From: Actinomycetospora straminea
GTDB taxonomy: Bacteria > Actinomycetota > Actinomycetes > Mycobacteriales > Pseudonocardiaceae
NCBI RefSeq assembly: GCF_028737255.1
Contig: NZ_JAQZAN010000018.1
Location: 62,001 to 126,000, forward strand
DNA length: 64,000 nt
Direction of reading: 5' to 3'
Under the pieces are notes generated by a model. That model had not been told where the DNA came from and did not search any database. It saw nothing but the letters and a program-made list of their open reading frames with translations. Positions 54,347 through 63,657 of this stretch are shown here, piece by piece (position 1 is the stretch's first letter; every line of letters starts with the position of its first letter). The position numbers and the translations under genes are program-made.

Positions 54347-55006
54347 TCAGCGCTCCGGCGGGACGGTCGGGGTGCGCGCGCAGAGCAGCACGCCGACCAC
54401 CCCGATCGCGCCGCTGACCGCGAACACGGCCAGCATCCCCGGGGAGGGCGTGCCGGTCACCGCGTCCCCGAGCAGCACGACCGCCGAGGTGCCCGGGACG
54501 AGCCCGATCGCGGTGCCGCCCAGGTAGTGGCGCCAGCGCACGCTGGTGAGCCCGAAGGTGTAGTTCAACGGGGCGAACGGGATCGCGGGCACGAGCCGCG
54601 CCGAGGTCACGGCGAGCAGGCCGCGGGCGGAGATCCTCTCCTCGAGGACCCGCACCCGGCCCGCCCCGAGGTGCCGCGCCGCCCGGCCCCCGAGGCGCCG
54701 GACCAGCGCGAACGCGGCCGCCGCGGACACCGTGCTGGCCACCAGGCACAGCGCGAGCCCCACCCACGGCCCGAACAGCAGGCCCGCCGACAGCGAGAAC
54801 GCGGTGCGCGGCAGGGGCGTCGTCGTCACCACGGCGTGCACGAGCAGGAAGGTCACCGGCGCCCAGAGGCCGAGCACGGCGACGCGGTCGCGCACCTCGA
54901 GCGCCGTCGGCAACGGCACCGTGAGCAGGAGGACGACCACCGCGAGCGCGGCGGCGGCGAGCACGACCCAGCGAGCGGGGCCGGAGGTCAGGCGCAGCGC
55001 GGCCAC
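54347..55006 (-). CDS. TVP38/TMEM64 (SNARE-associated/VTT) membrane protein
   Basis: A 219-residue integral membrane protein with four to five hydrophobic helices. The VTT domain has the diagnostic [19 protein letters not shown], the [17 protein letters not shown] segment and the conserved re-entrant [31 protein letters not shown] region (in pieces). DedA/TVP38 proteins are thought to move lipids between leaflets. The gene follows the DUF1089 gene on the same strand with a 39-bp gap. GTG 55006 has GGAGGGG upstream. Confidence 0.87.
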   Translation of the reverse strand: MAALRLTSGPARWVVLAAAALAVVVLLLTVPLPTALEVRDRVAVLGLWAPVTFLLVHAVVTTTPLPRTAFSLSAGLLFGPWVGLALCLVASTVSAAAAFALVRRLGGRAARHLGAGRVRVLEERISARGLLAVTSARLVPAIPFAPLNYTFGLTSVRWRHYLGGTAIGLVPGTSAVVLLGDAVTGTPSPGMLAVFAVSGAIGVVGVLLCARTPTVPPER

Positions 55007-55045
55007 CCCTCCACCTCGCCGGGACCAGGACCCCGTCGAGGGTAC

Positions 55046-55636
55046 CTAGGCGACGCGCGTGAACAGGCCCTGGTAGGCGACGACGAGGCCGGCCGGGTCG
55101 ACGGTGATGCCGTACTCGCCGTAGGTCGGGTCGGCGTAGGTGTAGGTCGCGAGACCCCGGGCGTCGTCGGGGCCGCGGCGGTAGACCTGGCGCACGCGGT
55201 GGACCGCCAGCGACGGCACGTCGAGCCACGCGACGTCGACGGTCGCCTCGCCGCCGACGGGCAGGCCCAGGCGGCGCACGGGCAGGGCGTTGGTCAGCGG
55301 CGACGCGGAGACGTCGACGTCGGTGCAGCCGCGCAGCTCGGGCCACGGGCGGCCGTCGAGGGACCACTCGCCGAGCTGGTCGACCGACAGCGTCACCCGC
55401 TCGAGCCCGTCGTCGGCGAGGACCTCGACGAACACGGTGCGGGTGAGCCACGCCCGGTCGGCCACGACGGAGAAGCGCAGCGACCAGGGTCCGGCGCCGT
55501 CGCGCATGACCGCCGAGCCGTCGAGGAGGTGCGCGCCGTCGGGGTGCTCGGCGTCGGGCGTGAAGTCGGAGACGGCGCCGTGGGCCAGGCCGTCGGCCAC
55601 GTCGAGGCGACGCCACAGGGCGGAGTGCAGGGCCAC
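55046..55636 (-). CDS. DUF1089 putative glycolipid-binding protein
   Basis: A 196-residue, beta-rich protein of the putative glycolipid-binding family. Matches to the family pattern are [58 protein letters not shown] with the D-V-D-V-S-A-S-P segment, and the end [25 protein letters not shown] (in pieces). No signal peptide is seen. The ATG at 55636 gives the expected length. It is first in a minus-strand pair with the TVP38 gene; the following 114 bp toward the next gene hold both promoters. Confidence 0.82.
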   Translation of the reverse strand: MALHSALWRRLDVADGLAHGAVSDFTPDAEHPDGAHLLDGSAVMRDGAGPWSLRFSVVADRAWLTRTVFVEVLADDGLERVTLSVDQLGEWSLDGRPWPELRGCTDVDVSASPLTNALPVRRLGLPVGGEATVDVAWLDVPSLAVHRVRQVYRRGPDDARGLATYTYADPTYGEYGITVDPAGLVVAYQGLFTRVA

Positions 55637-55750
55637 CGGTGGATCGTGGCAGACACGGTGCGGACGATGGACGCGTGCCGGGCGTACACGCGTGGCACGA
55701 TCACCGCGTCATCGGTCCGGCGCGGGGAGTCACCGGCGCGAGGAGGGAGC

Positions 55751-57319
55751 GTGCCCGAGGTGAGTGGTCCGTCGTCCGGCTCGTCGTCGGGAACGCCCGG
55801 CGAGGACGAGTCCCGGGAGGCGCGTGGCGACGAGCGCACGCCCCCCGAGGGCACGCCCGGCCCCTCGTCCGTCCCGGCCTGGGACCCGAGCGGCGGTGAC
55901 GCCGGCCCGTCCGGTGCCGCCCCGACCGAGGTGCACCGGACGGGGGAGGGGCAGGGCTTCACCGCTCCCGACGCCGGGAGCGGCTCGAGCTTCGCCCAGC
56001 CGGAGTCGAGCCGGCCGACATCGGGCGACGCCGGGCAGGGTCCGGCGGGGTACGGGCAGCAGCCCGGCTACGGGCAGCCGGGTCAGCAGGGCTATGGGCA
56101 ACCCGGGTACGGGCAGCCCGGTCCGGAGAGCTACGGCCCGGCCGGGCCGGGGAGCTACGGCCAGCAGCCGGGCTACGGCCAGCCCGGGTACGGCCAGCAG
56201 CCGGGCTACGGCCAGCCCGGGTACGGCCAGCCCGGGTACGGCCAGCCCGGTCAGCAGGGCTACGGGCAAGCCGGCTACGGGCAACCCGGGTACGGGCAGC
56301 CGGGCTACGGCCAGCCCGGCTACGGGCCGCCGGGCCAGCAGGGCTACGGCCAGCCCGGGTACGGCCAGCCCGGCTTCGGCGGCGTGCCGGCGCGGGCCCC
56401 CAAGCCCGGGATCGTGCCGCTGCGGCCGCTGGGCCTCGGCGAGATCCTCGACGGCGCGCTGGGCTACATCCGCGCACACCCCAAGATCGTGCTCGGGACG
56501 TCCGCGCTGGTCTCGGTGGTCAGCGGTCTCGCCCAGCTGCTCGTGACGCTGTTCGCGCCGGCCGCGACGCCCCCGCTCGGCGGGTCGGCGGATCTCTCGC
56601 GCGTCACCGGGCAGGTCGCGGGCTCGAGCGCCTCGTCGGGCATCACCGCCGTGATCACGCTGATCGCGACCGCGGTGCTCACGGGCATCGTCATGGTCGT
56701 CATCAGCCGTGCGGTGCTCGGCGCGCCGGTGGACGCCGGCGAGACCTGGCGGGCCGCCCGCACGCGCATCTGGGGCCTCATCGGCGTCGCCCTGCTGGTC
56801 GCCCTGATCATCTTCGGTGTCGTGCTCGTCGGCCTCCTCCCCGGGCTGCTCCTGCTGATCGCCGACCCGACCGTCGGGGCGATCGTCATCGGCGTCGGCG
56901 CGCTGGCCGCGATCGTCGTCGCGATCTGGCTCGCGGTGATGCTGTCGCTGGCCACGCCCGCCTACGTGCTCGAGGGCATCGGGGTGATCGAGGCGCTGCG
57001 CCGGTCGTGGTTCCTCGTCAAGGGGCGCTTCTGGCCGGTGCTCGGTATCCAGCTGCTCGGCGCGATCATCGCGTTCGTCGTCTCGGCGATCATCGCGGTG
57101 CCGTTCGGCATCATCGGCGGGATCGCGGCGTTCGGCGGCGGCGGCGGGGGCGTGACACCGCTGCCGCTGCTGCTCCTCACAGCGCTCGGCGGGATCATCG
57201 CGAGCACGCTGACGACGCCGTTCCAGGCAGGGGTCACCGGCCTCCTCTACGTCGACCAGCGCATGCGCCGCGAGGGCTTCGACATCGAGCTGCAGCGGGC
57301 CGCGGCCGGCGGGCGCTGA
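55751..57319 (+). CDS. Membrane protein with GYGQP-repeat N-terminal tail
   Basis: A 522-residue protein. The first about 215 residues are hydrophilic: an acidic Ser/Gly/Pro part and then a dense repeat of GYGQPG/GYGQQPG units. The rest is a six- to seven-helix membrane domain ([72 protein letters not shown], ending in [20 protein letters not shown]). The last part matches the glycerophosphoryl-diester-phosphodiesterase membrane-domain family. It is equivalent in position to Rv3689. GTG 55751 has AGGAGGGA upstream. The Tyr/Gln/Gly tail could phase-separate or bind partners. Confidence 0.85.
   Translation: MPEVSGPSSGSSSGTPGEDESREARGDERTPPEGTPGPSSVPAWDPSGGDAGPSGAAPTEVHRTGEGQGFTAPDAGSGSSFAQPESSRPTSGDAGQGPAGYGQQPGYGQPGQQGYGQPGYGQPGPESYGPAGPGSYGQQPGYGQPGYGQQPGYGQPGYGQPGYGQPGQQGYGQAGYGQPGYGQPGYGQPGYGPPGQQGYGQPGYGQPGFGGVPARAPKPGIVPLRPLGLGEILDGALGYIRAHPKIVLGTSALVSVVSGLAQLLVTLFAPAATPPLGGSADLSRVTGQVAGSSASSGITAVITLIATAVLTGIVMVVISRAVLGAPVDAGETWRAARTRIWGLIGVALLVALIIFGVVLVGLLPGLLLLIADPTVGAIVIGVGALAAIVVAIWLAVMLSLATPAYVLEGIGVIEALRRSWFLVKGRFWPVLGIQLLGAIIAFVVSAIIAVPFGIIGGIAAFGGGGGGVTPLPLLLLTALGGIIASTLTTPFQAGVTGLLYVDQRMRREGFDIELQRAAAGGR
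56047..56373. repeat. Degenerate tandem repeat coding GYGQPG
   Basis: Units of about 15-18 bp (GGCTACGGCCAGCCC and variants) are repeated around 20 times. Several blocks are identical over longer stretches, so recombination between units is likely and length may vary among strains. The repeats are in frame and code for the Tyr-Gly-Gln-Pro tail of the membrane protein. Confidence 0.85.
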
Positions 57320-57346
57320 GGGACCTGCGTTGATGGACCCGCGCTG

Positions 57347-58006
57347 ATGGACCCGGTGGTGCCCACCGTCCCCGGCGCGCCCGCCCCCGGGACGGTGCCG
57401 ATCGACATCGGCGCCGATCCCGCCCGCGAGCTCGCCCGCGAGGAGCTCGCGCGGCGGGCCTACCAGGAGGCCGCGCCGGACCCGGTCACGGCGGGGCTGC
57501 AGTGGCTCGCCCGACGCCTGGACGAGCTGCTGCGTGCCGCCTCCGACATCTCGCCCGGCGGCGGGTGGGGGCTGCTGGTGCTCGTGGCGGTGCTGGTGGT
57601 CGTGGTGGTGCTGGTGCGGCGCCGCTTCGGGCCGGTGGCGCGCACCGCGGCCGCGTCGGGGGCCGTGCTCGGCGACACCGTCCGCACCGCCGACGAGCAC
57701 CGCCGCCTCGCCGACCGCCACGCCGCCGCCGGCGCCTTCGACGACGCGGTGCGCGAGCGGATGCGGGCGATCGTGCGCTCACTCGAGGAGCGCACGATCC
57801 TCGAGCCCCGCCAGGGCCGCACGGCCGGCGACGCGGCGCGCGAGGGCGGGCGGGTGCTGCCCGCCGCGGCCGGGGAGCTGCTCGAGGCCGCGCGGCGGTT
57901 CGACGAGACGGTCTACGGCGGCCGCCCGGCCGACGCCGACACCGACGCCCGCCTGCGCGCGGTCGACGCCGCCGTCGCCGCCACCCGCGCGGTGGAGCCC
58001 GCGTGA
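57347..58006 (+). CDS. DUF4129 membrane protein
   Basis: A 219-residue protein with one membrane helix near residue 75 (WGLLVLVAVLVVVVVLVRRRF). The C-terminal DUF4129 domain has HAAAGAFDDAVRERMRAIVRSLEERT, GRTAGDAARE and FDETVYGGRP, the last two being the family signature. DUF4129 proteins are encoded next to MoxR/DUF58 genes and resemble transglutaminase-associated domains. ATG 57347 lies 27 bp after the GYGQP protein; the stop overlaps the next start by 4 bp (GTGA). Corresponds to Rv3690 by order. Confidence 0.85.
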   Translation: MDPVVPTVPGAPAPGTVPIDIGADPARELAREELARRAYQEAAPDPVTAGLQWLARRLDELLRAASDISPGGGWGLLVLVAVLVVVVVLVRRRFGPVARTAAASGAVLGDTVRTADEHRRLADRHAAAGAFDDAVRERMRAIVRSLEERTILEPRQGRTAGDAAREGGRVLPAAAGELLEAARRFDETVYGGRPADADTDARLRAVDAAVAATRAVEPA

Positions 58007-59352
58007 CCGACCGCGCGCCCGGCCCGCCGCCCGCCCCGCCGCCCGATCCGACGGCCACCCCGCCGCCCGATCCGACGGCCACCCCGCCGCCCGGTCCGGC
58101 GCCCGATCCGCCGCGCGCCCCGGTGATCAACGGGGACTCCCGGCGCCTAGAGGCAGCGAACAGCGCGTTCGCTGCGTCCCGGACCCGCCGCTGGCGCGGG
58201 CCGGTGCTGGTGGTGGCGGCGGTGTTGGTCGGCGCGCTGGTCATCGCCGTGCTCGGCGCCGCGCCCCGCACCGGCGGGCTGGACCCCGAGGCCGCGTCGC
58301 CCGAGGGCTCGATGGCCCTGGCGCGCCTGCTCACGGGGCAGGGGGTGCGGGTCGAGCCCGTCGCCGACCTCGACGCCGCGACCGCCGGCCCCGGCCGCAC
58401 GGTGCTCGTGACCTTCCCCGAGCGGATGAGCACCCGCCAGCGCCAGGCCCTCGCGGCGTCGGGGGCCGACCTCGTCGTCGTCCGCCCCGACGAGCGCTCG
58501 CTCGCCGCGCTGGCCCCGACCGTGCGCCCCGAGCTGCTCGCCCTCCCCGAGCCCACCGACCCCGCCTGCGGGCTGCCGGCGGCCGTCCGCGCGGGCCCGG
58601 TCGACCTCGCCGGCGCCGCCTACGCCACCGACGACCCGACCGCCCAGCGCTGCTACCCCGTCGAGGAGCCGGTCGGCGCGAGCTCGCTCGTCGCGGTCCG
58701 CGACCGCGGGCGCACCGTCACCGTCGTCGGCGACGCCGCGCCCTTCACCAACGACGTCCTCGACGAGCAGGGCAACGCCGCGCTCGCGCTCAACCTCCTC
58801 GGCGCACACCCCGACCTGCTCTGGTACCTGCCGGTCCCGCCGCCGGCCGAGCCCGGCCAGGAGCGCAGCACCACCGAGCTCCTGCCGAGCGGGTGGATCT
58901 GGGGGCCGGTGCAGCTGCTCGTCGCGGGCCTCGCGGTGGCGCTGTGGCGGGGCCGGCGACTCGGGCCGGTGATCACCGAGGACCTGCCGGTCGTGGTCCC
59001 CGCGGGCGAGACCGTGCGGGGCCGGGCACGCCTCTACCGGCGCGCCGGGGCCCGCGACCGCGCCGCGGCGGCCCTGCGCGGGGACGCCGTGCGCGACTTG
59101 GCGGCGCGGCTCGGTGTCCCGCGCGGCGCGGGCACGCGGGCCGTGGTCGACGCCGTCGCCGCCCGGTCGGGCCGCTCGGTGGCCAAGGTCGGCGGGGTCC
59201 TCGACGGGCCCGTCCCCGCCGACGACGCGGCGCTCGTGGCCCTCGCCGGCGACCTCGACGCGCTGCGCCGCAGCGTGCGCGGGACGAACGGGGCCGCGAC
59301 GGAGACAGCGACGGAGACAGCACCGCGCGACGCACGGGATCCGGCGCCGTGA
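58003..59352 (+). CDS. DUF4350 membrane protein with an in-frame palindromic repeat
   Basis: A 449-residue protein. A Pro-rich lead (about 45 residues, with PPPDPTATPP repeats) is followed by RRLEAANSAFAAS and then a membrane helix (VLVVAAVLVGALVIAVLG). The DUF4350 domain (GLDPEAASPEGSMALARLLTGQG, VLVTFPERMSTRQRQAL) is next, and a second helix (WGPVQLLVAGLAVALW) precedes the cytoplasmic tail. EAANSAFAAS is encoded by the 23-bp palindrome repeated at 26058. GTG 58003 overlaps the DUF4129 stop. Corresponds to Rv3691 by order. Confidence 0.83.
   Translation: MTDRAPGPPPAPPPDPTATPPPDPTATPPPGPAPDPPRAPVINGDSRRLEAANSAFAASRTRRWRGPVLVVAAVLVGALVIAVLGAAPRTGGLDPEAASPEGSMALARLLTGQGVRVEPVADLDAATAGPGRTVLVTFPERMSTRQRQALAASGADLVVVRPDERSLAALAPTVRPELLALPEPTDPACGLPAAVRAGPVDLAGAAYATDDPTAQRCYPVEEPVGASSLVAVRDRGRTVTVVGDAAPFTNDVLDEQGNAALALNLLGAHPDLLWYLPVPPPAEPGQERSTTELLPSGWIWGPVQLLVAGLAVALWRGRRLGPVITEDLPVVVPAGETVRGRARLYRRAGARDRAAAALRGDAVRDLAARLGVPRGAGTRAVVDAVAARSGRSVAKVGGVLDGPVPADDAALVALAGDLDALRRSVRGTNGAATETATETAPRDARDPAP
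58153..58175. repeat. 23-bp palindrome, exact inverted copy of the one at 26058
   Basis: Arms GCAGCGAAC and GTTCGCTGC flank AGCGC. The whole 23 bp is the exact reverse complement of 26058-26080, and six upstream bases (CTAGAG) match TCTAGA-type flanks there with one change. Here it lies within an open reading frame, adding AANSAFAAS just before a membrane helix. Confidence 0.85.
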
Positions 59353-59400
59353 TCGGATGGCGCACGGCGGGGCCGCGGGGTCCCGGGAGGGGAGGGCCGC

Positions 59401-60417
<1,017 letters not shown>

Positions 60418-60422
60418 CGGCG

Positions 60423-61724
60423 ATGGCGGTCACCGGGCGCCTCGCGCTCCTCGTCGCCCTGGGGGCGCTGGTCGTGGGCCTCCTCTGGCCCTCGGGCACC
60501 GGGGTGCTCGTGGTGTCCGGGGTGCTGGCGCTCGCCGCGGCCGTCGACGCGCTGGTCGCGGTGCCGGTGCGCAGCCTGCGGCTCGAGCGCGAGCGCGACG
60601 GGATCGCCACGCTGCGCCTCGGGACGTCGCTGGAGGTCGCGCTGCGCGTCGCGAACCCGGGCCGCCGCCGGGCGAGCCTCGTGCTGCGCGACGCCTGGGA
60701 GCCCTCGGCGGGCGCGGTGCCGGCGCGTCACCGGGTGGTGGTGCCGGCGGGGGAGCGGCGCCGGGTGGTGACGACGCTGACCCCGACCCGGCGGGGCGAC
60801 CGGGACGCCGTGCGGGTCACGGTCCGCTCGATCGGCCCGCTCGGGCTCGCCGCCCGCCAGGGGCGTCGCGACGTCCCGGCCCGTGTGCGGGTGCTGCCCG
60901 CGTTCGGGTCGCGGCGCCACCTCCCGTCCCGGCTCGCCCGGCTGCGCGAGCTCGACGGCCGGCGGGCGGTGCAGATCCGCGGGCAGGGCACCGAGTTCGA
61001 CTCGCTGCGCGAGTACGTCGCCGGCGACGACGTGCGCTCCATCGACTGGCGCGCCTCGGCGCGCTCGACCGACCTGGTGGTGCGGACCTGGCGCCCCGAG
61101 CGCGACCGGCACGTGCTCGTCGTCATCGACACCGGCCGCAGCGCCGCGGGCCGGGTCGGCGACGCCCCGCGGCTGGACGCGGCCCTCGACACCGCGCTGC
61201 TGCTCGCCGCGCTCGCCTCCCGGGGCGGCGACCGCGTCGACCTGCTCGCCCTCGACCGCGAGGTGCGGGCCTCGGTGCTCGGCGCGACGGCGGGCGACCT
61301 GCTCCCCGCGCTGGTCACGGCCATGGCGCCGCTGGAGCCGCGCCTCGTCGAGACCGACATGCGGCTGCTCGCGACCGCGGCGCTGGCGCGGGCCGGTCGG
61401 CGCAGCCTCGTCGTGCTCGTCACCGGGCTCGACGAGGCGGCGGTGAGCGAGGGCCTCGACCCCGTCCTCGGGCCCCTGCTGCACCGCCACACCCTGTTGC
61501 TGGCCGCGGTCGCCGACCCCGAGCTCGCGACGATGGCGGCGGGCCGCGGGGACGCCGAGGCCGTCTACACCGCGGCCGCGGCCGGCGCGGCGCGCGATGC
61601 CCGCCGGCGCACCGCCGAGCGGCTCGCCCGGCGCGGCGTGGAGATCGTCGACGCGGGCCCCGAGGACCTGCCCCCGGCCGTCGCCGACCGCTACCTGGCG
61701 CTCAAGGCCGCGGGCCGGCTCTAG
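60423..61724 (+). CDS. Membrane-anchored DUF58 protein
   Basis: A 433-residue protein with two N-terminal helices (LALLVALGALVVGLLWP and VLVVSGVLALAAAVDALVAV), a beta-rich segment, then the DUF58 domain: QGTEFDSLREYVAGDDVRSIDWRASAR and HVLVVIDTGRSAAGR. It pairs with the preceding MoxR; equivalent to Rv3693. The first Ser of the metal-site-like motif is replaced (DTGRS). ATG 60423 follows the MoxR stop by 5 bp. The stop shares CTAG with the convergent VOC gene. Confidence 0.9.
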   Translation: MAVTGRLALLVALGALVVGLLWPSGTGVLVVSGVLALAAAVDALVAVPVRSLRLERERDGIATLRLGTSLEVALRVANPGRRRASLVLRDAWEPSAGAVPARHRVVVPAGERRRVVTTLTPTRRGDRDAVRVTVRSIGPLGLAARQGRRDVPARVRVLPAFGSRRHLPSRLARLRELDGRRAVQIRGQGTEFDSLREYVAGDDVRSIDWRASARSTDLVVRTWRPERDRHVLVVIDTGRSAAGRVGDAPRLDAALDTALLLAALASRGGDRVDLLALDREVRASVLGATAGDLLPALVTAMAPLEPRLVETDMRLLATAALARAGRRSLVVLVTGLDEAAVSEGLDPVLGPLLHRHTLLLAAVADPELATMAAGRGDAEAVYTAAAAGAARDARRRTAERLARRGVEIVDAGPEDLPPAVADRYLALKAAGRL

Positions 61725-62149
61725 CCGAAGTCGGCGGGCGAGAACGCGCGGGGCTCGACCAGCACCAGCCAGTTCCCGGAGTTGTCGCGCATGACGGCCT
61801 CGACGCCGTAGGGGCGCTCGGCGGGCTCCTGGGTGAACTCGACGCCGAGCTTCGTCAGGCGCTCGTACTCGGCGCGGCAGTCGTCCGTGGTGAGCCCGAA
61901 CCCGCCCATCGACCCCTTCGCGAGCGCGCGGCGCACGGCGGTCGCCATCTCCTCGTCGAGCGGCGGGCCGGGGACCATCAGCGTCACCTCGAGCTCGGGC
62001 TGCTCCGGGTGCTTGACCGTCACCCAGCGGAAGCCCTCGCCCATGCTGACGTCGGTGCCCTCCACGAACCCCATCACGTCGCAGTAGAACTTCTTCGCCT
62101 CGTCCTGGTCGGTGACGTACAGCGTGAGCAGCGAGATGTTGGTGATCAT
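61721..62149 (-). CDS. VOC-family (glyoxalase-fold) protein
   Basis: A 142-residue small protein of the vicinal-oxygen-chelate fold. It has two beta-alpha-beta-beta-beta modules: ISLLTLYVTDQDEAKKFYCDVMGF and RWVTVKHPEQPELEVTLMVPG, then GFGLTTDDCRAEYERLTKLGVEFTQEP and AVMRDNSGNWLVLVEPR (each in parts). The metal-ligand positions of glyoxalase I are only partly kept. It is likely a small-molecule resistance or isomerase-type protein, function unknown. Its ATG overlaps the stop of the AraC-type gene (ATGA), so both are co-translated. Last gene of a three-gene minus-strand unit. Confidence 0.85.
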   Translation of the reverse strand: MITNISLLTLYVTDQDEAKKFYCDVMGFVEGTDVSMGEGFRWVTVKHPEQPELEVTLMVPGPPLDEEMATAVRRALAKGSMGGFGLTTDDCRAEYERLTKLGVEFTQEPAERPYGVEAVMRDNSGNWLVLVEPRAFSPADFG

Positions 62150-62604
62150 GCGGAGGATTCTCCTCGCGCGGGGCCGGGTCCCGGCTTCTCCGGAGTTGCT
62201 CGGTCCGAGAGGCCGTGCATCATCACGAAGCAGCCCGGGATGCGCGGCGGCCCGGTGGGCGCCCAGCGCGCCTGGTACTCCGACGGGCTGCACCCCACGA
62301 GGCGGCGGAACCGCGTCGAGAACGACCCGAGCGCCGAGTACCCGACGAGCCAGCAGACCTCGGTGACGGTGAGGTTCGTGGCGCGCAGCAGGTCCTGGGC
62401 TCGCTCGACGCGGCGCTCGGTGAGGTAGGCGTGCGGGGTGCGGCCGTAGGTGCGGGCGAAGCAGCGCAGGAAGTGGAACTTCGACAGGCCCGCCGTGGCG
62501 GCGAGCGCGTCGAGGTCGAGCGGCTCGGCGTAGTGCCGGTCGATGCGGTCGCGCGCGCGGCGCAGGCCGACGAGCAGGTCCTCGGGGACGGCCACCGCCC
62601 TCAC
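62146..62604 (-). CDS. AraC-family regulator, DNA-binding domain only
   Basis: A 152-residue regulator that consists almost wholly of the two helix-turn-helix motifs of AraC proteins: LDALAATAGLSKFHFLRCFARTYG (HTH 1) and LTVTEVCWLVGYSALGSFSTRFRRLVGCSPSEYQ (HTH 2, in parts). A ligand domain is missing, so it is a short AraC type. GTG 62604 overlaps the stop of the SpoIIM gene (GTGA); GTG 62595 is an alternative. The VOC gene follows with an ATGA overlap, so the regulator probably controls this pair. Confidence 0.87.
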   Translation of the reverse strand: MRAVAVPEDLLVGLRRARDRIDRHYAEPLDLDALAATAGLSKFHFLRCFARTYGRTPHAYLTERRVERAQDLLRATNLTVTEVCWLVGYSALGSFSTRFRRLVGCSPSEYQARWAPTGPPRIPGCFVMMHGLSDRATPEKPGPGPARGESSA

Positions 62605-63614
62605 CCCGTCGCCGGCAGGGCTGCCCCGCGCCGGTCGGCGGCGAGGTCGGCGAGCGCCGGCGCCGTCGGGCCGTGGCGGCGCACCAGCACCACGCCCCAC
62701 AGCACGTACGCGACGAACCCGAGCTCGGCGAGCACCCCGATCCCGATCCGCGCCGCGGTCGGCAGCCCCGACGGCGTCACGAACGCCTCGATCACCCCGG
62801 AGACGAGCAGCAGCACCCCGACCCCGAGCGCCACCCCGACGGTCGTGCGGCCCTGGCGCGCGAGCGACTCCGAGCGGGTCAGCGGGCCGGGGTCGATCCA
62901 CGACCAGCCCAGCCGCAGCCCCGCCCCGGCCGCGACGAACAGCGCGGTGAGCTCGAGCAGGCCGTGCGGGGTGATGAGCCCGAAGAACAGGTCGGCGCGC
63001 CCGTTGGCGGCGAGGATCCCGCCCGAGATCCCGATGTTGACGACGTTCTGCAGCAGCACCCACAGCACCGGCAGGACCAGCACGCCCGACACGAGGCAGA
63101 CGGCGGCGAGCCAGACGTTGTTCGTCCACACCCGCGCCGCGAACGAGGACGCCGGGTTCGAGCTGTAGTACGAGGCGAAGTCCTCCTCGACGAGCTGCCG
63201 GGTCTCCTCCGGCGGCAGCAGCGCGGCCTGGACGTCGGGGGAGCGCGCCACCCACACCCCGACCGCCACCATGACGACCGAGCACACCGTCAGCGTCGTC
63301 AGCCACCACCGCCACGACGCGGCGAGCGCGACGGCGAAGCCGACACCGGCGAAGCGGGTGAGGTCGCGCCACGACGCCGTCGCCGACCCGGTGATCGCCG
63401 TCCGGGCCCGCGCGACCAGCGTCGACAGTCGCGCGACCAGCGCCGGGTCGGGCGAGGTTGACCGCACGACCGACAGGTGGGTGGCCGTCCGCTCGTAGAG
63501 CGCGACGACCTCGTCGACCTCGGCGCCGGTCCAGCGGCGGCGGTCGAGCAGGTCCGCCAGGCGGTCCCACTCGGGCCGGTGCGCGGCCACGTACGCGTCG
63601 ACGTCCACGATCAC
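62601..63614 (-). CDS. SpoIIM-family membrane protein
   Basis: A 337-residue membrane protein. The N-terminal about 85 residues are cytoplasmic (VDVDAYVAAHRPEWDRLADLLDR and YERTATHLSVVRS), followed by about five to six helices (WWLTTLTVCSVVMVAVGVWVA, VWLAAVCLVSGVLVLPVLW, LLELTALFVAAGAGLRLGW and so on). FGLITPHGLLELTALFVAAGAG is the conserved SpoIIM motif. The family is also found in non-spore-formers next to RDD and DUF58 genes; equivalent to Rv3694c. GTG 63614 has GGGAGGATCC upstream. It is divergent from the RDD gene. Confidence 0.9.
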   Translation of the reverse strand: MIVDVDAYVAAHRPEWDRLADLLDRRRWTGAEVDEVVALYERTATHLSVVRSTSPDPALVARLSTLVARARTAITGSATASWRDLTRFAGVGFAVALAASWRWWLTTLTVCSVVMVAVGVWVARSPDVQAALLPPEETRQLVEEDFASYYSSNPASSFAARVWTNNVWLAAVCLVSGVLVLPVLWVLLQNVVNIGISGGILAANGRADLFFGLITPHGLLELTALFVAAGAGLRLGWSWIDPGPLTRSESLARQGRTTVGVALGVGVLLLVSGVIEAFVTPSGLPTAARIGIGVLAELGFVAYVLWGVVLVRRHGPTAPALADLAADRRGAALPATG

Positions 63615-63657
63615 GGATCCTCCCACCGATCCGCCCGCCCGCTGGCACGATGGCGCC

